Assembly: GCA_003344405.1 (NCBI GenBank)
Contig: NOWV01000252.1
Span: 1 to 64,000 of the forward strand
Reading direction: 5' to 3'
Length of the DNA stretch: 64,000 bases
Source of the DNA: Trichoplax sp. H2
Taxonomy: Eukaryota > Placozoa > Uniplacotomia > Trichoplacea
A program made the translations under genes and the position numbers. The notes under the pieces are model-generated. The model was not told the origin of the DNA. It made no database searches and saw only the letters and a list, made by a program, of their open reading frames with translations. Below are positions 57,704-64,000 of this stretch, in pieces. How positions within the stretch are numbered: position 1 is the stretch's first letter; every line of letters starts with the position of its first letter.

Positions 57704-60700
57704 CCAGTATCATTAATACTGAATACCGAATGTGTCGTCTCTAATTTATATCAGCATTATGATGCATTACTTGTCGTAAATGATACGTATTTGGATTCAG
57801 TACTGATTTAAGCAATGGTAAAATTTATAAAGACTCTACTTCAATAAGAATCATCTTCAGTCTATAATACTAATTCTCAATCTTTATCAAACCGTAGTAA
57901 CGAATATTATTGTTGAAAGTAAAAGTTATGTGAAGTAGTGGTTATGATATAATTTGCCATAAGCCAATTATGTTTTCCTCTTTGTTATTGAAAATTACGG
58001 TAAAAACGCCTATTGCTGAAAGAGTTTAAGTTGCTTTATTCATTTTTACGGAATGAAATGTTTTCAAACTATCGTCCATGAAAGTGGAAGGTACCGTATG
58101 AGAAAAAGGTAGGGAATAAAAATCTTTTGATTATCTTAGAGCTTATCAGGCATTTCCGAGTCAAATTAGAACTTGGAGCATAAATAACAATATTTTTATC
58201 TTATCAGTCAATGATCTACATCATTAAGGCAAAAATTTTCACTTACCGGCTCGCTATCTTGCCTTAAAGTACTTGAATGAAAGATTTATCCGCCGCTATC
58301 CAAGATCTGATTAATATACAACGAACCCAGGGAAAGCCAATTAATTGCAGGGTAATGTAGCCAAGGTTTACAACGCTATCTAAAGGGAAAGTAACCAAAA
58401 GAAATCTTGTAGTTTCTGAAATTGCGATTTTTATGAAAATATATTTTATCCAAATTTAGCTAGTGTAGTAGTGTAATTAAAATAGCTAAGTGCTAATATA
58501 CAGTGTAAATAGTTAAATAAATTTATTCCGATGAGTGACTGCTATCGCTACAGACCTATAACAGAAATTTTCAGTTAGTTGCTGAGCTATCAACATTAGT
58601 TTGGGTAGTAATTAAACACGCATTAGAAATAATAGGACAAAATATATCCATTATAGTCAACTGACACAAATAATGCACATAAACATGTCATGTAGCTAAT
58701 CGTATAATTCGCACTTTTAAGAATTACTCCTTCGATCTTGAAAGTATATGACCGTCAAATAATTTGTAGCTGAACTAAGCTCTAATTGAATTATGATAGA
58801 TTGGTGGAATAAAAGCGCCAAAGATCGAAAAGTCGTAAAATATTTTTTACTTAAAAACTTAGAGTTACAAAATTTATATAACTACGTAACGATTTTAAAA
58901 AATAAATGAAAGGCCACTCATATTAGAATGTGTATTAAACTTGTACATATGACTGTAAATTTTACCGGGTAAAATTTCTTTATTCATGAAACAAAAATCA
59001 ATATTTAAATATAGGAACGGCATGGTCATTACCTTCCGGTAGTTTACGGTATTCATGCTTATAGCGTACAGATTTTTGCTAAGTTAACATAAGCGATAGC
59101 CAATAGAAATGGTAGCCTAAAACGACGAGTACTGGCTCAAAAAGTTGATAAAAACTTCGATTACAGTGCTATCCTAAATTGTCAGTTTCGATTATCTCAC
59201 GTATTATTAAATATACCTGTGATTGTTTTTGTTAAGATCTTAAAGTCGTTTTTAGAAGCCAGATGTTATTTATTTAATCAATTACGTTTAATTGCCCCTC
59301 GTGGCTCTCACGTCACGTTACTATAGTTATCTTCCAAGTAATATCTTCAAATTCGTATAATACACTGTATTGTATCAATCGTCGTGATTAATATAACACC
59401 ACCTAAAACCATAAAATTTGAGAGAATTTTACTGTTAATAAAATTTCAGTTCTAAGAATGCTAATATCCTAGTAATAGGATTTTGCGCAAAGGTAAAACA
59501 TCGGTAATGAAGAGAGAACTCATTGATGCAAATTACAATACTTTTATCGTCGATGGCATATCTACTTTAATAGATTTAATATTTATTGATGGGTAAATGA
59601 TTTAGTATATGAATCGAATTCGTAACAGCGCATATCTATGATAAGTACATTCTCCTAACGATTTCTTGAACGGCTACTTACACGATAATTTCCAATAAAA
59701 AGACAAAAACTTCTCTAAGATTGTTTAGTTAAACAAAATAGAATTTTCTGCTTCTAAAACATGACTTCCTTTCATGTCCTCTTTGTATCTCAGTATATTA
59801 GCCATACTTAAATATATCAACGTGCATAATTAAGTGGTGTCTCGGGTCAATTTATGCTACAAGCATTACAACATGAAGAATACTAAATGTAATTGTCGGA
59901 TCAAAATATTTTATCGAAACGTAAATTCAAATTGGTTATAGTAGCCCTATGGGTGCACGTTATAATTTTTTGTTTGTAATGACGCAGTATATCGGTATAA
60001 AGGGACAGTAGCTAAAACACAAAGTATAGTAGGATACAGTCATTTAGCCAGATTCAGCCCAACACTGCTGTATAGGAATACTCAGAACATCGTTCCTTAC
60101 GAACTAATAGATACTAGAAGAGTAGATTTAGAAAGTTAAATCAGTTGTTAATTTACGAAAGTTAAGAACTAGTTAAGTCTGCAGCATTATACTTGCAATA
60201 AAGTGGAGCGTTTGTTAAACCAACTACAAGACTGCAGATTTCTTTGAACACGTAAATGGGAGTATGTAACAGCGGGCATCTATCTAAAATGCGAACTTAA
60301 ACGGTTAGGTCAGTAAATTAAAGACGGTTAAGAACTAGTGAAATCGGCAGCGTTAGACATAGCAAAAAGTATTCATCAAACCAATTATGAGACTATAGAT
60401 TTCTGTGATAGCTTTAGCCATAGTACCATAAGGGACCCTAAGTAAATTTGTAACACATCGTAATATAACAGATGTAGGTGAACATCTATTCCTAAGCATT
60501 AATGCTATAAAACGAACTTTAATTACGCAAATATATATATCTTTAAAGAAATTTACGGTACCTAAAATTAAGATATGTCATTAAATCAATGGCTACATGC
60601 CACGAAAGTAATCTTCGTGAAGTATACTTTATTTCTATGTTACTTTCTGTATGTGTTTATATCTCAGGAACGTTTTACGATTTCCTTAATTGTAATTTCA

Positions 60701-61354
60701 GCGGTTCATAGTTGATATCCTTAATTGAGGATCAGATAGACTAAAATAGTAATTGCCAACCAGCTAAACTGGACTGTATCTATCACCTTCAAAGTTGTTA
60801 AGGTTCAAAGGACAATTCCTAAGTTTAGTAGAAATGTCATATTGGGATAACTTTATTTGTATCTGTTAAGCTATTAATAAGCAATGATTATCTTAATACT
60901 GTTACAGTAAATTTAATAGGATAAGGCTGTATCTAATCCGTACAGATAAAATCTCTTTAGATTAATTAATGTGGTTAATTTCTAATAGACAAGGCGACTT
61001 GTGTAGTTAAACCAGTTTTAGGTACTGAAACCTATGTAAACGAAGAGTTCGCCGACAATAAATTAGATTGTGATTTTCTAGTAAGTTTTGAAGGTCTCGC
61101 GGGTTATACCGTAGGGTATCTATCTTCGAATACCAGTTGTCTGGTGTTTCGAATAGCAGCGCTATAGGATACAAATTACTCTTTCAATCCTTTGCAGCAA
61201 GTTAGGGCTATTCCTAGCTTGTGATATCACATGATTTAATTATTAGACCTGATCAAGTGTAAACCTATACGTAGAGAATTTTAAGATCAATCAACATTTC
61301 ATATACGGAAAGAAACGATTAATTACGGGAGAAAAAATTATGACCTATTTGTAG
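57704..61354. other. Intergenic region, no gene seen; contains one tandem duplication
   Basis: AT-rich sequence without recognisable exons or transposon ends. The only structure noticed is the diverged direct duplication at about 60150-60530. Confidence 0.4.
60150..60530. repeat. Diverged tandem duplication (~165-200 bp units)
   Basis: Unit 1 (GTTAAGAACTAGTTAAGTCTG, shortened here; TTGTTAAACCAACTACAAGACT; GAACACGTAAATG; AAAATGCGAACTTAAA) and unit 2 (GTTAAGAACTAGTGAAATCGG; CATCAAACCAATTATGAGACT; TAAAACGAACTTTAAT) are collinear but much changed. Noncoding. Confidence 0.5.
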
Positions 61355-61622
61355 AGCTGTGTGTAGCTAGTTTTTGTATTAGATCTAATAAAGTTCTAAT
61401 TTTCTATAAATTCTGAATTTTCGTAATTGGATTTTGTCACACCTTATTCTAGCCGAATACAACTACTGCAAGACTTTTAGAATGAGCAATCAGATAATCT
61501 AATATCGCTTGCTTTTACACTCTCCGTAGCCTTCACAGCTACAATCCGCAAAGCAACATTTTGCCTTATTTTACACGTAATCAAATTATTATTTTTGATA
61601 CTATTTTACTGCTGACCATCAA
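61355..61622 (+). mobile_element. Family B repeat, copy 5, rearranged
   Basis: The first ~85 nt (GCTGTGTGTAGCTAG to GATTTTGTCAC) match the terminal part of the copy at 16410-16967 in its orientation. The following part (CTAGCCGAATACAACTAC onward to TTTACTGC) runs in the opposite orientation, matching copy 2. The hydrophobic frame is present (VAFTATIRKA, LFLILFYC) but truncated by a stop. Confidence 0.55.
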
Positions 61623-61697
61623 TAGTGCAATACAGTACTGTAGTAAAAGTACTGTACAGTATTGTAGTGCTGTACCGTACATTTGTATAGTATACAG
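61623..61697. repeat. TACAGTAC-type palindromic cluster
   Basis: Several overlapping CAGTACTGTA and GTACTGTACAGTA palindromes lie between the truncated family B copy and repeat C. The same motif fills 39710-40142. Confidence 0.6.
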
Positions 61698-61812
61698 TAC
61701 ACAGTATAAAGTTACTGAACCCTCTGACAGGTCTATCAAATGGTAAAACTATCTGTTAAATGAGCACATTATCGTAAACCGTCAGCAAAGCGACGGGAGT
61801 TTGTACTAGTAC
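61698..61812 (+). repeat. Repeat C, copy 3
   Basis: It carries AAAGTTACTGAACC, CTGACAGGTCTATCAAATGG, TTAAATGAGCACATTATCG and GCAAAGCGACGGGAGTTTG in the same order as 34175-34323 but without the internal short duplication. It ends ACTAGTACT. Confidence 0.65.
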
Positions 61813-62944
61813 TTCTAAAAAGATCAAAACAAAATGTTACCATAAACTACAATTCCATATCTAAGTTATTTTGATGACTGTGACAATGAGATAGAGAGCG
61901 TATCGTACTAGTTCTTTTAGACACATATTAATTTTCCTTCCTTATAAGCTATAATTTACTTATAGCGTGATCCAGTTTGTCGTCTTTTACAATGTCACGC
62001 AAATCTACTTCGCTGGACTGCTACTTTTCTAACTTGTATAAAATTTGCGCCATACACTTAAATGTTTTAAAATTTTAACTTGATACTTATTTAATCTGTG
62101 TTAATGCTACTAATTTGCAGTCTATTCCTACGTTGAGTCGGAGTATATACTGAAGCTCGAGGTAAATATCGAGGATATATAAGTCAGTCGTTTGATAGAA
62201 TCTTAATAGGAGCTTAAAAATAAATTCGCGTGTTGTACTATTTTGTTATTTTAGACTAGCTTATCACGAGCCTACAATTTCATAAATTGTAATAAAGCAG
62301 ACTTAAATCTCTATTCAGTTTTTCTAATTTTTATTGTGAGTTATAGCTGTAGAGAAGAATAAAATATATTGGTTATTATTACTATTCTCTAGTTTGAATT
62401 TACTATAACAGGCAAATATATGATATCGATGCTTAATTTCGCGCAAGATTTAATTTAAAGTATACATGACTAAATATAAAGAATAATTATTACAAAATTA
62501 ACGATATTTCAAAATAACACAATAACTATTTGTTTAGTTCAATACTCTAGCTCTACTGGACTCGTCTAGGGATTTCTAGTAAAACTTCCTTGTTAGAAAG
62601 TAGAAGACTTTTTAAAACGTAACATCGCTTATTAAGTTTAATCTACAAACCTAATATCAACAAGATAGCCGTATAAACCTAATACTACTCTTACTTAATA
62701 CACATGGGTTTTAAACTGTAACCTTAAGCTTACTCGAATCCAATTATATATTATTATTAAGTTATATCTGAATTTATTATAGTAAACTTGTTGAAATTGT
62801 GTAATTCAGCTTACTTTCGAAATATCTAAGCATGCTAATAATAATTTCATTACAAGAAATAATCTATGTTTTATTAATCACGTAATGATGAATACACGTG
62901 AATAAATAACGCAGCATGGCAGTACATTGGAAGCGTTAGCACTG
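61813..62944. other. Intergenic downstream of the right-edge GPCR; no gene seen
   Basis: AT-rich sequence. The minus strand has AATAAA at 62875-62870, about 70 nt beyond the stop at 62945, a plausible poly(A) signal for the receptor. Confidence 0.35.
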
Positions 62945-64000
62945 CTAAATCTCTGTAATTACGATATTTTCATGTGGGCTAGATTTTATTTCTCTAGGAG
63001 TCGTAGGTTCAACTTTACGATGGAGGCAATTTAATATCGGAGATTGACAATGTAGCCGAATTCTAATATCTTGAAATCGAAAGATTAAGTAAATTATTGG
63101 ATCAAGAGCTGCATTAGAATGAGGAAGTATACCAATTATTTTCTGAAATTTAGATATTTGGGTGGGTGTTCCATTTAGGTAACTAATAGCTCCAGCAGTC
63201 GAAATAAAATAAAAAGCAAATATATTTGTAGAGGTAATGAGAATAAGCATTACCTGAAATCGTCTTTCAAAAGTAGACGATAATTGAGATCTAAATGTTA
63301 ATCTTGACTTTCTTAGTTTATATATTATTATCGCATATAAGACGGTTGTTATAGAATAAGCGAGAATAACGTAACCTAACACGCTAAATGCCCTTATCGT
63401 ATGATTTGAGTTCAAATAATATTCGCCAACACATAAATTACGATAAAACTCAAAATAGTACGCGGATCTAAGATGATAATAAGAGAAATCGAAGATGGTA
63501 TTTCCTACAGTTGCGGCAACTCCTAATATCCATAATATCGTAGTTATAATTTTAGCTCTTTTTATAGTCAATCTCCAATTGCTACGCGGATAGACACTTA
63601 ACATAAAGCGATCGATCCCGATACATAAAGTAATTGTTGCTGCCATCAATAAATTTATGGCTACTAGAGAATGTGCTACGCCGCACGTCGTGCTAACTGA
63701 CCATACATTCTTTATTAGAGAAAAATTAGCGCTTGAGCCATAGATGTGTCGATAGTAGCTGGTGTAATAAGAGTCCGATATGACGAGTATAAACATATAA
63801 ATAGAACCTACAAGATCGCAAAAAAGTAAGTTAAGTAATAGCCACACGGAGGGATTCTTAACAGCAACCATTGAATGACGATGATATTCTTTCTTTCTTG
63901 CTGAGAATTTATAAATAAGTGATTCCCATACTGTATAACTGATAAGAAATAGATTTAACGGTAACCCAATTAGAGCGATAGACCATGCTATCGGACGTAT
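62945..64000 (-). CDS. Rhodopsin-like GPCR 7TM region, 5' end outside window (receptor 3)
   Basis: The frame is open from the right edge (64000) to the stop at 62945. The ATG at 63871 is therefore internal, because upstream codons add a complete TM1 (AWSIALIGLPLNLFLISY). TM2 is LLLNLLFCDLVGSIYMF, TM3 ends LCIGIDRFMLSVYP (DRF), TM4 is ITTILWILGVAATVG, TM5 follows CVGEYYLNSN, TM6 is VMLILITSTNIFAFYFI, and TM7 is NAALDPIIYLIF (DPxxY). TM2 and loop 1, with a YYxxYYRH stretch and Cys before TM3, recall LGR-type receptors such as the one at 32-33 kb. LRR exons may lie to the right. An ordinary class-A receptor is equally possible. At least 351 residues are visible. Confidence 0.85.
   Translation of the reverse strand: MRPIAWSIALIGLPLNLFLISYTVWESLIYKFSARKKEYHRHSMVAVKNPSVWLLLNLLFCDLVGSIYMFILVISDSYYTSYYRHIYGSSANFSLIKNVWSVSTTCGVAHSLVAINLLMAATITLCIGIDRFMLSVYPRSNWRLTIKRAKIITTILWILGVAATVGNTIFDFSYYHLRSAYYFEFYRNLCVGEYYLNSNHTIRAFSVLGYVILAYSITTVLYAIIIYKLRKSRLTFRSQLSSTFERRFQVMLILITSTNIFAFYFISTAGAISYLNGTPTQISKFQKIIGILPHSNAALDPIIYLIFRFQDIRIRLHCQSPILNCLHRKVEPTTPREIKSSPHENIVITEI

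Overview
The window reads as nuclear DNA of an early-branching animal, most likely a placozoan (Trichoplax or Hoilungia type). This is inferred from the very AT-rich sequence, short GT..AG introns with GTAAG donors, tandem class-A GPCRs, Kazal-containing organic-anion transporters, and a relaxin/glycoprotein-hormone-type LGR receptor built of one leucine-rich repeat per exon. No rRNA, tRNA, CRISPR array or bacterial-style operon was seen.

Layout. (1) 1-473: the first exon of a minus-strand LRR protein (signal peptide plus LRRNT) that runs off the left edge. (2) 0.5-7.1 kb: intergenic, with a 0.9-kb fold-back element, a hairpin-ended transposon remnant and other repeats. (3) 7,095-33,223 (+): one giant LGR-type receptor assembled here exon by exon: signal-peptide exon, LRRNT exon, 43 LRR exons and a final hinge + 7TM exon. 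All introns after the LRRNT exon are phase 2. The 46 exons sum to 4,350 nt (1,449 aa) with no stop in frame. Three 20-N gaps fall in its introns and are flanked by near-identical sequence. They look like unmerged haplotype contigs, so exons 1-3 appear twice. (4) 35.4-46.1 kb (-): two tandem SLCO/OATP-like transporters with the same six-exon structure (702 and 703 aa). (5) 49.1-50.0 and 55.2-56.1 kb (-): two intronless, related class-A GPCRs with atypical DRY and NPxxY motifs. (6) 62.9-64.0 kb (-): a further 7TM receptor, cut by the right edge.

The noncoding space is filled by a few non-autonomous repeat families. Family A is about 430-680 bp, with TGTYACA ends, self-complementary termini and 5-bp target duplications. 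Family B has TATTGTGA ends and carries a recurring hydrophobic reading frame. Repeat C is short and carries a CGACGGGAGTTTG motif. Family D is present in one haplotype and absent in the other at 9.92 kb. Several are nested.

The genes are not an operon. The common theme is cell-surface sensing (LGR, GPCRs) beside a pair of membrane solute carriers. The most unusual item is the 43-repeat receptor ectodomain made of frame-neutral exons.
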